A stretch of 64,000 nucleotides of DNA from positions 24,073,905 to 24,137,904 of the forward strand of contig NC_061866.1 in the NCBI RefSeq assembly GCF_907164915.1, in the 5' to 3' direction. Position 1 is the stretch's first letter. Each line of letters starts with the position of its first letter. This document shows positions 10,806 through 23,659 of this stretch, piece after piece. Under the pieces are notes generated by a model that saw nothing but the letters and a program-made list of their open reading frames with translations, made no database searches and was not told the origin of the DNA. Both the position numbers and the translations under genes were made by a program. This DNA is from Impatiens glandulifera (lineage: Eukaryota > Streptophyta > Magnoliopsida > Ericales > Balsaminaceae).

Positions 10806-11553
10806 TGATAGGATCGGCTTAAACGATAGAGACGGGGGTCTGGATATGGATGAAGGCTTATGAAAAACGGTTTGACAGAAATCCTGTTAGGGATTTAATT
10901 CGCTTTCTATTCTACGCAAACACTTGTAAACACTTGAAACAGATTCTAGGCGGAATTGTTTACTTGGGTTTGAAGCACAAGATGAAATATGAAAAGATGA
11001 CAAATGAAAGAACACAACAGTTTGTTTATGGATGTTCGGAGAAACTCTCCTACGTCACCCCTTCTTCCAACCACCGGAAGGATTCACTATAATATGATTC
11101 GAATCAAATACAGTTTACACACACTTAGCTCACTATTGAACATAACACTTTTTGTTCAATTACAAGATGAAGAATATCACTCAGTTAAAGGTGTTTTTGA
11201 TTCTAGCTCTCTTTTGATTCACACACAGTACAATCAGAAAGCAGTTTCACAGTTTGAATATTCAAAGGCTTGAATTCTCTATAGTTTCAGTAAACAAGAT
11301 GATCTAGATCGGCAAAATTCGTAAATCTTAATTGTCCGTTGTCCTTGAGATTTGTTAAATACTGAGCAGGAGCTAACGGTCGAATCTTTTAGAATGATAC
11401 GTGGCACTCTTCCATTGGAAAGCCTCCATTGTACACAGTAGGTTCTGAGCACAAGGATCGTGGCCGTACACCACTGGTAGTGCGCCGAATATTCCATCAA
11501 AGATGTACCTGTAAAACAAGTAATATGAGGAAAATTCTCTTACGTGGCGTTCG
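10806..11553 (-). mobile_element. Truncated TTAGAC-family LTR, reversed
   Basis: It begins TGATAGGATCGG, the reverse complement of the LTR end CCGATCCTATCA, and follows the same order as the solo LTR at 45805-46560 down to CTCTTACGTGGC, where similarity stops. The promoter (reverse of TATTTAAC at 11354-11361) is included but the hairpin array is missing. The truncation lies beside the gypsy remnant that starts at about 11612. Confidence 0.75.
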
Positions 11554-11611
11554 TTGGTGTATTTTTCTAAACCTGAGTGTTTTCTACAAAGTTTGTCCAA
11601 GAGGGACATTC

Positions 11612-13401
11612 CGTAAACACCAATTCCCGCTCCCCCGCCAAATTTTATAGTTTATGTTTTTAATAAATTCGAACCTATACAAATATTCGAATTCATTCAC
11701 ATTGATTGCACGATTTATTTAAAAGATGATTACTTTTAGAACAATTGAGTTGTTGAAAATAATTGATTTTGGATTCTTAATAAAAGTTAAGGTAGTAATT
11801 TGTCTGTGTTACAACACTTAGGAAAGTTATTATAATTAGAATATTCAAGGTTTTATTTAATTAATTATCTTGGGTATTTATAAAAAAATAATTAGAAAAT
11901 ATATATTAACGTTTTTATATAAAGTTCGTTAGTTATATTTTTTTGTATTTTATTTTAATTATATTAGTTGTTGATTAGATTAGTTGTTAGATTAGTTTTG
12001 CGATTTTATTTTTGAATAAGTTAGTTAGCATTTTTTTATTAAGTAAAATTGTTCATTAAAAATAGGAATACTTAAAAATAAAATTGCTTAATAGTTTTTT
12101 TAACAATTTTTTTTTGTAGGATGAAGGAGTGTGTAAAGAGATAACCGTGCAAAAATAAAAAGATAACGGTGTCTACACAACCGTGAGAAGCACCCTAGGT
12201 CAAAGAAGAAAAAAAGAATTTGATAAAAAAGGGATGAAGTTACCAGGAAAAGAAAATTTTAGCCGCATGAAGGCTTGGTCATTTTTTAATTAAAAAATAA
12301 AATGACCAAGTATTACATCATTTATTAATTAAAGCTTAAATCTCATTGGATATCAATTGACATTTAGTGACATGTCAAGTGGATTTTTCTCCATTTAAAA
12401 TATTTTGACATATTTTAAAAATGAAAAAATCTTTCCAACGTCAAGGGTGTTAAGAGGTCCTTTAGGCCCTAGGGTTTCCCTTATGAATTCCCTATATATA
12501 TCACCTCTTAACACCCTAACAAAACATCTCTCTTTTAACATTCACGTGACCTTATTCTTCTTCTTTTAAAGTCTTTTTTATTATCTCATAGCTCTAGGCT
12601 ACCCAATTCCTTGCACAACCGAAATCAAGAGCAGCCATATTGCAAGCTTTTGATTTCCTCTTTTTTTTTATTTTACAATATTTTGCTTATTTCATTAAAT
12701 AAAAATCATTGCATGTTTTATTTTATTGTTTGCTTGGCCTCTTTAATTTCGTTCATGATCATGTAAATATGTATGTTATGTAAAATGAATAAAAAAATAG
12801 AAAGTTCAAAATCAAAACAAAGACATAGACGAAATATGATTAAAAATAAGTACCCTTCACGTCTTTGACTTTGTAGTTTTGGTTTTCTACCTTTCTCACC
12901 TCCTCTTTGGCTAAAATTTTATATGCATGTTAATTACTATAGTTTTGAAAACATATAAAAAATTCATAAATTTATGAACAGTTTTGACAAGTATATATAT
13001 TGAAAAACCGAAACTGACCCAAAACTTGATTGTTTTCATTTTTTTCATTTATAAATTTTTATTCTTAGCTTTACACATATCACGTTTAGGCGAATTTTTG
13101 TATGAATTTTATTTAATGCAAATAGAATATCATATAAAAAATTAGATTTGATGTGAAGATTAATTAAAATTGAAAAAAGTTAAAGTAGGCCTATGACATA
13201 CTTCCCATTAAAAAACTCTCAATCTCTCCCACATTCGACGAGACGGTAAAATATGGAGTTGTCTATAAAGCCTCATTTTTAAACTTAAAATTTTCAAACA
13301 TTAAAATTAATTCCCCTCGCATTTTCAAAATAATTTTTTTAAAGAGCGTCCTAGAATTTTCAAACTAGTCAATCAAAAAATGTTTTAAAAATCGATCACA
13401 A
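11612..13401 (+). mobile_element. Gypsy LTR remnant (same family as 49150-58281)
   Basis: GTAAACACCAATTCCCGC corresponds to TGTAGACACTCATTCCCC at 49150, and the 3' end AAAAATCGATCACA corresponds to 58268-58281. Between them it follows 49160-50330 and then the variant seen at 2660-3040 before returning to the common end (13150-13401). It is about 1.8 kb against 3.0 kb for the complete LTR because the region with the 51 bp repeats is absent. A TATATATA promoter lies at 12493-12500. It is a solo LTR or a deleted element. Confidence 0.65.
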
Positions 13402-14612
13402 TTATATCAGAGTTGTTTTGATGATAGGGGTACTCCAAGGTATTTCACTAGTAGTTCATCTTCCTTGATTTCCATAATATTGAATATGTTTTCCTTCATT
13501 TCTTCATTAACCCCTCCATAGAAAGCCTGACTTTTGTTCTCATTGATGTATAAACATGTAATACTCGAAAGATTGTTAGAGATTCTTTGATTATACTAAC
13601 ATATTTAACATCCTAATAAGCCAAAAAAATAGATCATCTGCAAAACAAATATTAGTTATTCCTTCCTATTTGAAATGATGATTCTCAGAAGTATTTTAAA
13701 AATGCAGTCAGGAATTTTCATTATTAAGACGAATGTGTAAGGAGATATAGGGTCTCCTTGCCTTACTCCCCTTTCACCCATGACAAAACCTCCATGAATA
13801 CAAAGTGAGGAGTAGAGACACATTGCATAATTCAATCAATGAAAATAATTGGAAAACGTGTAGCAAAGATGAATTCGTGAATTGATCCCCATCTGATTGA
13901 GTCAAAAGATTTTCTAATGTCAATTTTGAAAGCCACACGTGGCAATATATTTTTCTTGCCATATTCATTCAATAAGATTTGTACGAGTAGGATGTTTTGA
14001 GAAATAGAGCGTTTAGGAATAAATGTTGATTTCCTTAATCCTATAAGATTATCAATAAATGTTTTCAAACGTTGCGAAATAATTTTTGAAATAATTTTGT
14101 AAATAACATTGCAGCATTAAATATGAAGAAAGTCCTGAATTTTTTCTGAAATTGAATTCTTAGGAATCAATTTCAGCATTGTGACGTTTCATTGCTTCAA
14201 CATTTTCCTGTTTGGGAAGAATTCCACAATTCCTTTTGTTTATATCTTTACCCATTATTTCCCAATTTTCTATGAAGAAGTTCGCGTTGAAACCATATGG
14301 CCCTAGGCTTTTATCCCCTTTCAAAGAAAATACTGCTTTTCTGACTTCTTCCATACTAACTCTTGTAATCAATTGGTTATCACTTACTTCACTGATTTTT
14401 CTTTGCACAATCGGTTGAAGCAATCTTCGACTTTACTTTATTATTGTGCTCATTTCTGTTCCAATCAACTCTTTGTAGAAATTTATTGCTTCCTCATGAA
14501 CTGTATTTTGTCCCTGTAAAACATCTCCATTTGAGTTTATGAGCTTTATGACCTGGTTTCAAAAATTCTTTGATGAACATTTTTTATAGAAGAAAGAAGT
14601 ACTGGCTTAGGA
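13402..14612 (-). pseudogene. LINE reverse transcriptase fragment (5' and 3' truncated)
   Basis: This matches 35486-36750 of the long LINE base for base over long stretches. Read on the minus strand it encodes EVRKAVFSLKGDKSLGPYGF and, further on, KSTFIPKRSISQNILL, KIDIRKSFDSIRWGSIHEF, which are the fingers and palm of a non-LTR reverse transcriptase. The FADDL catalytic motif and several other parts are lost or shifted. The loss of the 3' end is unusual for a LINE, which normally loses its 5' end; here the missing end coincides with the gypsy LTR terminus at 13401. Confidence 0.75.
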
Positions 14613-14739
14613 GTTTAGACAACCTTAAATAGTGAAAAACCAATTAATGAAAAACCAATACTATTAGAGTAACTAAAGCTTTCGGGTTTAATATGAAATA
14701 CTGAGAGATATGTTAAATATCTATAATTTAACACATATT

Positions 14740-15434
14740 TTTTGGGAAGAGCCAATACTATTGAAAAATATGGGTATATATTTCGCTACTACTCCATCCG
14801 AACACTTAGAACTATTTTTTATTTTTTTGGGAAGAGCCAATAACGAAAGATATGGGTATATTTTTCGTTACTACCAATCCCAACAATTATAATTATTTTA
14901 TGTTTTTTGGGGAAGAGTCAATACCGAATGATATGGGTATATATTTTGCTAGTACCACATCCCAACATCTAGAATTATTTTCTGTTTTTTTGGGAAGAGC
15001 CAATACCGAAAGATATGGGTATATCTTTCGTTACTACCCATCCCAACACTTAGAATTATTTTGTGTTTTTTTAGAAAGAGCCAATATCGAAAGATATGGG
15101 TATATCTTTCGCTACTACCTCATCCAAACACTTAGAATTATTTTTTGTTTTTTTGGAAAGAGACAATACCGAAAGACATGTGTATATCTGTTGCTACTAC
15201 CACATCCCAACACTCTTAATTATTTTCTGCTTTTTGGGGAAGAGTCAATAACTAAAGATATGGGTATATCTTTCTCTACTATCCCATCCCAACACTTATA
15301 ATTATTCTGTTTTTTGGGGAAGAGCCAATACCGAAAGATATAGGTATATCTTTTGCTACTACCACATCCCATCACTTTGAATTATTTTCTATTTTTTGGA
15401 AGACCAATACCGAAAGATATCAGTATATCTTTGT
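14740..15434. repeat. 82 bp tandem array with hairpin core
   Basis: GGGAAGAGCCAATAC-like starts occur near 14753, 14829, 14909, 14992, 15073, 15155, 15237, 15317 and 15397, so there are about nine units of 80 to 84 bp. A typical unit contains GAAAGATATGGGTATATCTTTC, whose 9-base arms GAAAGATAT and ATATCTTTC flank the loop GGGT. The 149-codon open frame at 14852-15301 is a by-product of the repeat and is not called as a gene. Confidence 0.85.
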
Positions 15435-15496
15435 TACCCTACCTTACCCTACCCTGTCCTACCCTAACCTACCCTACCCAACTCTACTCTACACTT
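15435..15496. repeat. CCCTA pentanucleotide repeat
   Basis: About ten degenerate units of CCCTA, CCTTA, CCTAA or CTCTA directly follow the last 82 bp unit. It resembles, but is not, the plant telomere repeat CCCTAAA. Confidence 0.7.
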
Positions 15497-16850
15497 TTTT
15501 TTTAATCATATTAGGTTTGTTTGATTGAAGTTTTATTAAATGTTGTAAATATTCTTTTTTTATTGGTATTATATATTATTTTAAATTATTATAATTTATA
15601 AAGTTTTAATTCTCGAAATAAATATTATTATTTAATGTAAAAATAATAATTTAATCCTAATCTAAATATTATAATGTTATTTAATTTATGGATTGATATT
15701 CTATTACCATTGTTTTAACTTAATTAACCTTTTTGTTTAGAATAAAATAATTTAATATACTCAATTTAAAATTTTATCAATTACAATTCATACAAACATT
15801 CAAAAATTCAAGAACAATAATGATTTTACCCAACAATTCGTATTACTTAGAAATCTGATGAAAGAGTTCTAATAAAATAGTACAGACATCACTTTTATTG
15901 TTGATAAACATGTTAATGCCAGTTGAAATAAGACTAATTATATTTTTTCCTCTTTACAATATGAAAGTGAACAAAGAATATTGCTTATCTTACACTCCTA
16001 TTTCCATTTTGGAGTTATTATGGTATTTTTGTTCACTATCTCAACCCATGTGCAAAACATAGAATTTTGTATTTTTAAATACCTAATCTTTCCACACTTT
16101 CTATTTTGAATAACACTTGTTTTTCATGATTTTATGATCATAATAAACACCCAAAGAGATTATAAACCCTCTTTTACGTTGTTGTAACCAATAGGTGAAG
16201 AGCTCTTGTTATGAAAATTACCCTTTAGTTTTTTCTCGCCACATAGTCTAAAAACATCGTAGTTCTATTTTTATTGGATTATCAATCTACCAGAGAAATG
16301 GGAAATCTGGGATTAAAATTGTTCTTCATTGGTATTTAATTCAAATTATAAAATATAAACTTTATGTTATTGATGAAATTTAATTTAAATAATCTATAAA
16401 ATCCGATCTTAACTAATGAATATGATTCTGTTTCAATTTCAGCTTCATAACGTATAATTATAAAGCCAATACATGGAGGTTCAATTAAATTCATTTGGAA
16501 ATAAGCTTAACATGATTAAATCTTTTCAAAACATGGTCTTACAATCTAAACTAATATATATGTCAGTATTAAGGATGATGTAAACTAATATATATGTCAG
16601 GTATTAAAGATGACTTATGTCGATCTTCTCTGTCTAATTATATTCTCTGTATAATAATGATTTTGATTCTATAACTTTACAGTTCAAATAGGCTAAACCT
16701 AAGAAATAAAAAATGGAGACTATACCCAAGAAATGAAATTGATCTAATATATATGGTGCAAAATAATAATGAAAAAGAAGCATATACGAAGGAGAATTAA
16801 AAACTATAGATTCCAACTATTATTAGAGCCAAAAGTTTAATGTAAAGTTA
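15497..16850. other. AT-rich stretch, no feature seen
   Basis: No open frame with recognisable protein motifs, no tandem structure and no recognisable element ends on either strand. Confidence 0.5.
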
Positions 16851-16859
16851 ACTGAGATC

Positions 16860-17042
16860 TGTAAATTTAGAAAGTGAAAGAAAAACTGACCACGGGGTAG
16901 GACAAGAGATTCAAGAATCGGATGAATCAACCATAGATGTTCTCCCGGATAAATCTTTATAACATGATAGCCCTTATCTATTGTAAAGATATGTGAAAGA
17001 GGAGACTTATTTATCAAGAATCTCACGAAATCTCATTATAGG
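16860..17042 (-). other. Possible exon of an unidentified host gene
   Basis: The minus strand is open from 17026 and reads MRFLINKSPLSHIF, DKGYHVIKIYPGEHLWLIH, PILESLVLPRG, then a possible splice donor CGTG|GTCAG near 16903. The composition looks protein-like rather than random AT-rich translation. The 5' LTR of copia B starts immediately beside it. I do not recognise the protein. It may be a chance open frame. Confidence 0.25.
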
Positions 17043-17290
17043 TTTCAAACGTTTTAGCAGTTTTAGTAACCAAGGGTCAGCCTTAAATGTTGATTTTACA
17101 GTTTTTGTATTTGATTGTTGTTTTCATTTCTTGTACGTTTTGTTTCCTGTTAAGAGTCTATAAATAGAGGTGTGTGTGCTGAATATGATGAATGAGAGAA
17201 AATAATAAAAAAAATATTTGTTTCAGTCTTATAGAAGAAATTCTCAAGAGTCTTTTTATCTCCTCTTCCTTCAAAAATTTATTTTTCTCA
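17043..17290 (+). mobile_element. Copia B 5' LTR
   Basis: TTTCAAACGTTTTAGCAG to TTTTTCTCA at 17290 matches 21438-21684 closely. It carries TATAAATA at 17159-17166. At about 248 bp it is a short LTR, as in Ale/Retrofit-type copia elements. The exact first base is uncertain because neither copy shows a clean TG start. Confidence 0.85.
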
Positions 17291-17293
17291 AAT

Positions 17294-17306
17294 TGTTATC
17301 AGAGCG
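17294..17306 (+). promoter_or_regulatory. Primer-binding site of copia B (tRNA-Met)
   Basis: TGTTATCAGAGCG, four bases after the LTR end, differs by one base from the plant consensus TGGTATCAGAGC. The gag ATG follows at 17309. Confidence 0.85.
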
Positions 17307-17308
17307 CC

Positions 17309-20300
17309 ATGGAAAACAAAGCGTTGTGGCAGATACTACTGTCGCGACTCAACAAAACCAACTTTGATAATTGGAGTATTCAGATGCGAGCTTTACTCGG
17401 TGCAGAAGACGTATGGGAAGTAGTTGAAGATGGTTAACGGGAAATATTTCGGCGACTTAGTTGAGGGCGTTGAAAGAAACACGTTTGAAAGATAATACCG
17501 CTCTCTATCTCCTATTTCAAGTGGTGGAAGAGTCGGGTTTCAAGAAAATTGCAGGTACAGAAAATTAGAAGGCAGCGTGGGACAGTTTAGAGAAGGTTTT
17601 CAAGTGTGTCGATCGAGTTAAACAAGTGCGACTTCAATCTCTTTAAGGCGAATTGGAGGCCATGAAGATGAAGGAGTTAGAAGGAATTTCTACCTACATC
17701 ACATGTGTGCAAACAGTGGTGAATCAACTTAAACACAATGAAGAAGCCCTCTCCGATGCAAGAGTTGTGGAGAAGATTCTACGGTCATTGACCGAGAATT
17801 TTGAAAACATCATTTGTGCAATCAAGGAATCAAAGAGTCTGGAAGAGATGACTGTTGATGATCTTGCTGGTTCTCTTGAACCGCATGAGCAGAGGAAGAA
17901 TAAGAAAAAACAGGAGTTGTTCGAAGAAGCCTTACAAGCCAAGACAACCATCAAGAAGGACAGGGTAATGTATGCGCAACACAATCGAGGAAGGGGACAC
18001 GGTCGTGGAGGTCGTGGTCATGGACGTAGCGGAGGCCGAGGACGTGGAAACAATTATGAAGAAAAGGATCTGTCAAGCCAACATAATTGACGTGGTCGAG
18101 GACGTGGTCGTGGGAGAGACGACCGGTCAAATCATCCAACTGTTGAATGCTACAACTGCGGAAAACATGGGCACTACGCAAAAGAGAGGAAATCAAACGT
18201 CGAATGTCACAACTGCGGAATATATGGGCACTATTCAAAAGAGTGCTATTCTTAAAAAAAGATAGAAGAGAAGGTGAATCTGGTTGCGGAAGAGGAGACA
18301 AGAGAAGTTGGTGTTCTCCTGATGGCCTATAAAGACACCATTTACGACAATGAGACGTTGTGGTATCTCGATCCTAGAGCCAGCAATCATATGTGTGGGA
18401 ACAAGAATTTTTTTGTGGAGATATAAGAGATAAAGAATGGGTACGTGTCATTTGGGATGAATCGAAAGTTCAAGTAAAGGGCCAAGGTAAAATATGTTTC
18501 TCACAAGACAATGGCGAAGAAGGGTCAATTGAAAATTTATACTTTGTCCCTGACTTGAAGAGTAACATTATTAGCTTTGGGGCAATTATTGGAGAAGGGA
18601 TACTCAGTACTCATGAAACACCGATTGTTGCATTTGAGTAACAAAAAAGGAAGATTGCCTACACAAGTTGAGATGGCCAATAATCGAACGTTCAAACTAA
18701 ACTTGAGAAACGTTCGAGAACAATGTCTTGCAAGTCAAAATGGTGGATAAAGCCTCGCTGTGGCACTTACGATTCGGACACCTGCACTTAGGCGACCTAC
18801 ATGAGTTAGCCAAGAAGGATATAGTTCACGGGCTACCAGACATGGATTACACCAAGAAATTTTGCGAGGGATGTGTACCTGGAAAACAAGCAAGGAACTC
18901 ATTCCCAAAGAAGGAAGAATATAGTGCAAGGAAGTCTCTCGAGCTGATTCACATCGATATATGCAGATTAATCACACCTAAGTCATACAGTAAGAAGAAG
19001 TACTGTAATACATTCATTGATGACTACACAAGGAAGACTTGGGTTTATTTTTTGAAAGAAAAATCGGAAGCATTCGATGCATTCAAGAAATTCAAGGTAA
19101 TAGTGGAGAAGACGACTAGTTTTTTCATCAAGGCCATACGGTCAGATGGAAGAGGAGAGTACATGTCAATCGCTTTCACAGTCTATTGCGAGGAACATGG
19201 GATTAAGATATTCTTAACGACGCCCTACTCACCTCAGCTAAATGGCGTGGCCTAGAGGAAAAATCGGACTATCCTCGACATAGTTAAATCTATGATGAAG
19301 AGAAAAATGATGCCGAAAGAGTTTTGGGAAGAAGTAGTGCAATGTGTCGTGTATGTCCAAAATCGAGGCCCGCACACAAATTTGGTGGATCTAACACCAC
19401 AAGAAGCTTGGAGCGGACAAAAATTGACCGTATCGCATTTAAATGTACTTAGTAGTGTTGCCTACGCGCATATACCAGATCAAAGAAGAACCAAACTTGA
19501 TGATAAGAGAAAAAAATATATCTTCATCGGATATGACGAGAAAATGAAGGCTTTCAAGTTATTCGACCCAATTGAAAAGAAGGTGGTCGTAAGCCGAGAT
19601 GTGAGGGTGAATGAAGAAAGGGCATGAGATTGGAACAACCAAAAGGAGGAATCTCAATAGGAAAAAACGGAGAGTTATCAACCACTAAACCAATATTAGC
19701 ACCTACAACCTCTCAAACATCTGATGATGCAGAAGAGCCGAGACAACCGAAGATGCGAAGATTACAAGACTTATACGAGTCAACAAGTGAAGCACACTTG
19801 GTGTGTCTTTTGGCAGATGCATAGAACATCATTTTTGAAGAGGCAGTGAGAGATAAGAAATGGAAAGTTGTGATGAATGATGAGATATGAGAAATCAAAA
19901 GAAATGAAACTTGGGAGTTGGCGGAGTTGCCGGATGGATGTCGAGCTATCGTAGTGAAATGGGTTTACAAGAAAAAGATGAATGCCCTAGGTGAGATAGA
20001 AAGCTATAAGGAACGCCTTGTTGCAAAAGGGTATAGACAAAAAGTTGGGATCGACTACGATGATGTCTTTGCCCCGGTGGCAAGAATAGAGACAATCCGA
20101 CTTCTTTTATCCCAAGTGGTACATTTCAAATGGTTGAACTATCAGATGGATGTGAAATCAGTAATTCTAAATGGTGTGCTTGAAGAGGAAGTATTTGTGG
20201 AGAAACCATCGGGTACACGAAAGTCGGGAAAGAGAGTAAAGTGTTGAAGCTAAAAAAGGCTCTATATGGGTTGAAACAAGCGCCTCGAGCATGGAACACC

Positions 20301-21364
20301 TGAATCGACACCTACTTCAAGAAGAACAGATTCATACAATGTCCCTACGAACATGCATTGTACACAAAGAAAGACGAAGGTAACCTGTTGTTAGTAGCTC
20401 TCTATGTTGATGATCTTATAGTCATGGGGAACAATGATAAGATGATACAAGACTTTCAAATCGCTATGACTCGGGAGTTCGAAATGTCAGATTTGGGGCT
20501 AATGAAATATTTCCTTGGTCTTGAGGTTAGATAGGGAAAATATGGAATATTTGTGTCTTAAGAGGCATATGCAAAAGACATTCTGAAAAAGAATAAGATG
20601 GAAGAATGCAACCCAGTAGCAACACCAATGGAACTTGGAACAAAACTCTCTAAATTTGAGGGAGGAGATCGTACGGATGCCAGCAAAAATCGAAGTTTAG
20701 TCTGAAGTCTATGGTATCTTACATGCACAAGGCCTAACATTGCATATAATGTCGGCATAGTAAGTCGATTCATGGAGGAACCGAACTACATGCATTTGAG
20801 GCTATTAAAAGAATTCTTCGATACATCCAAGGAACGTCGTCACTCGGGTTACTATACTCCGACACAAAGGAATACAAGCTGATCGGTTATTTCGATAGTG
20901 ATTGGTGTGGAGATATAGATGATTGAAAAAGTACATCGGGATATGTGTTTTATATGGGAGACACAACTTTCACATGGCAATAGTGACATTGTCAACATGT
21001 GAGGAAGACTATGTGGCAGCATCCTGGTGTGTGTCACGCAATATTACTAAGAAGTCTATTGAACGAACTACAAATCCAACAACACAAAGAAAATGAAATA
21101 CGAGTCGACAACAAATCAGCAATTGAGTTGGTAAAGAATCTAGTGCACCATGATAGGAGCAAGCATATCGATGTTCGTTTCCATTTTATACGAGAACATG
21201 TGAAGGACGGTAATGTGCGATTAAGTCATGTTCCGAGTCGTGATCAAGTGGCGGATATTTTTAAAAAGGCTCTACCAACTGTGTTGTTCGAAAATTTCAA
21301 GAGGATGATTGAATTGAAAGATGGAAAAGATTTGAGTTTAAGGGACGAATTTGTTACACAATAA
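17309..21364 (+). pseudogene. Copia B gag-pol polyprotein (inactivated)
   Basis: The polyprotein can be followed end to end over stops and frameshifts. Gag starts MENKALWQILLSRLNKTNF at 17309, continues in another frame at 17653-18090 and has two CCHC knuckles: the first (18148) has lost its last cysteine (CYNCGKHGHYAKER), the second (18205) is intact (CHNCGIYGHYSKEC). The protease site reads WYLDPRASNHM at 18361 instead of D-T/S-G-A. The integrase has the HHCC region (LWHLRFGH...CEGC), D in HIDIC, D in IRSDGRGEYM, and a stop TAG at 19253 exactly where the third catalytic residue, glutamate, of NGVAERKNRT is expected. The RT runs from 19918 (GCRAIVVKWVYKKKM) to LYVDDL at 20400-20417, and RNase H ends at 21364. 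Confidence 0.9.
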
Positions 21365-21429
21365 ACTCAAATAACGGTCAGCTATATTTTAAGTAATAAA
21401 TTGAATGCCTTTTAAGTTTAGTCTTTAAT

Positions 21430-21437
21430 GGTGGAGA
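21430..21437 (+). promoter_or_regulatory. Polypurine tract of copia B
   Basis: GGTGGAGA lies directly before the 3' LTR, where the plus-strand primer is expected. Confidence 0.65.
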
Positions 21438-21684
21438 TTTCAAACGTTTTAGCAGTTTTAGTAACCAGGAGTAAACCTTAAATGTTGATGTTATAGTTTT
21501 TGTCTTTGATTGCTGTTTTCATTTCTTGTACGTTTTGTTTCCTGTTAAGAGTCTATAAATAGAGGTGTGTGTGCTGAATATGATGAGTGAGAAAAAATAA
21601 TAAAAAAATATTTGTTTCAGTCTTATAGAAGAAATCCCCGAGAGTCTTTTTATCTCTTCTTCCTCCAAAAATTTATTTTTCTCA
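21438..21684 (+). mobile_element. Copia B 3' LTR
   Basis: About 247 bp, nearly identical to 17043-17290, with TATAAATA at 21554-21561 and the end TTTTTCTCA. Only a modest number of mismatches separate the two LTRs by eye, whereas the coding region has many stops, so the element may have been copied from an already damaged template or aged moderately. Confidence 0.85.
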
Positions 21685-23659
21685 ATGCTTTGTCACGGTT
21701 GATTGCTCAGGAATTCAAGTATTCCTAATGTCGTAACAAAGTTATAAATGAACTATAAGTTTTGAAGATAAAAGAATTGAAAGATAAAGAAGTTTTGAAG
21801 ATAAGAGAATTGGAAGATAAAAGTTGACAAACAGTCAATAAACCTAGAGGAGTGAAAGAAAGAGATTAACTATCAACATTGGGGAGAAAAATAAATAAAT
21901 ACATTTTAGACTTGGACAGAAGTATATGATATATAAATTAATATTATTAAAATTTTGATTTAATTCATAAAGTTTTACGTTTTTATGATTCTAGATAAGT
22001 TTGATAGATTGATTTTAAATAAATTAATGAATAAGGAAATTTTTACGATTTTAAATTTACGTAATAAAATTTTAAAAGTTTATAAATAATTTTTGTTTTA
22101 TTCGATTTTATTTTACATTTAAAAAACAAATTTTTTATTTATAAATTAAAAAAAGTTATTATTTATTCAAATAAATAAATATAATTAATTTTATAAATAT
22201 AATTAATTTTAGTGCTATTTATTTATTTTTATGTTTTTGATTAATTTTATATTTAAATATATTAATTTTTAAAATTGGTTAGATATAAAATCATTAATTA
22301 TATATATATAAATAATAATAATAATATATATAATTAATATTTTTTCTAATTAAACTTGTACGATTTCAAATAAACTCTACATATTATAAATTACAATTAA
22401 CTAACGAATTTACGTAAGCTCTCAATTTAGACTGCGACTACCGATTACGCTTGTTATTGTTTTTGGTTCATAAAACTTATTTTGGCTATTTTACATAGTT
22501 TAATATTTGTTAGACCGATATAAATAGTTAAATTTGATATACTTATTGTTTGAAAATTTGTGTTTAAGACTTTTTAACGACATCACAACAATGAGTGCTA
22601 CCATTTTACTGTTGGAGTGGACACAGATGTTGAAAGTTCGGGTGAAGATAGTCAATTCACTTTAGTGGATTTGAAGGAGTGATGTGTCGAGGGAAGTATG
22701 TGAATACTAGTGTGAGTAAGCGTAATACAACTAGTGAGAAGGAGAAGGTAAGATCAAGATTGTGTGTTATATATATCATCACCACACTCACGCTAACGAA
22801 TCTAATCATGTTTTAGACCCAACATTTGAAGACCCTACTTCAGTACAAAGCTTTATTGAAAAGTTTAACAAATATATGAATATTGAACTATATGTTTATC
22901 ACTCATTAGTTTTAATTATTATTATTATTATGAAACCTTATTATACAATTTTTATTTATGTTTAACTAGTTTTGAACTCTTAGATGAACCTTTTCATATT
23001 TAATTATATTTTCATTTTAATTTTGTACTAATATTAAATTTATTATTTTTCTTAAATTCATTTTATAAGAATTAAATGACCAGCGTAGATTTATACGAAT
23101 AAGTTTTCGTGTCGAAGAAATAGTTGAAATGATTGTAGAAGATATAGATAATATGTTTGAATATGATACAAATATCTATTTGGAGAGAATGAGTAATAGA
23201 ACTTATACACGATAGTTTTTATTAGTAAAAGATATGCATAAAATATAAAAAACATGTGTTTTTAGTTTTGCATACTGAAATTTTAGGTAAGGTATAAGGT
23301 ATGGATAAAACATTAAGGTATACCGTACCGACTCACCCCTAAGTCAGACAACATTTAGTAACCCTTTCAATCCAATCGTTTTTCAAATATATAGCACCGA
23401 GATATTCAATAGACATTTTTAAAATGTCTTGAAATTATTTTCTCTTCTCTAATGGTTAATGACTAAATCTTACATGTCGATCAAACAATTAATCATCCAA
23501 AATTAAGGTAAAACTATTAAAAAGTTTTTAATATTATCTATATTATAACTCCAATAAATAAATTTATTATATTGCAATATACCGTACACATCAAATTGTA
23601 TGGACGTAAGGAGAAAATTATCAAGTATATAGAACGTAAAGAATATACAATTATAATAT
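21685..23659. other. AT-rich stretch, no supported gene
   Basis: Very AT-rich at 21890-22400. Around 22570-23330 there are short protein-like phrases (SKRNTTSEKEK near 22720 and DPTFEDPTSVQSFIEKFNKY near 22820), but in different frames and without a recognisable domain. A motif AAGGTATACCGTACCGACTCACCCC at 23300 resembles transposon terminal sequence but has no partner that I can find. Confidence 0.4.

Noticed and set aside
14852..15301. 149-codon open frame
   Set aside because: It is the 82 bp array read in one frame, with no domain and no conservation beyond the repeat itself.
15435..15496. Interstitial telomere
   Set aside because: The unit is CCCTA and related pentamers, not the plant heptamer CCCTAAA.
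22570..23330. hAT-like transposase fragment
   Set aside because: A few protein-like phrases are visible but in different frames and without the BED finger or dimerisation region.
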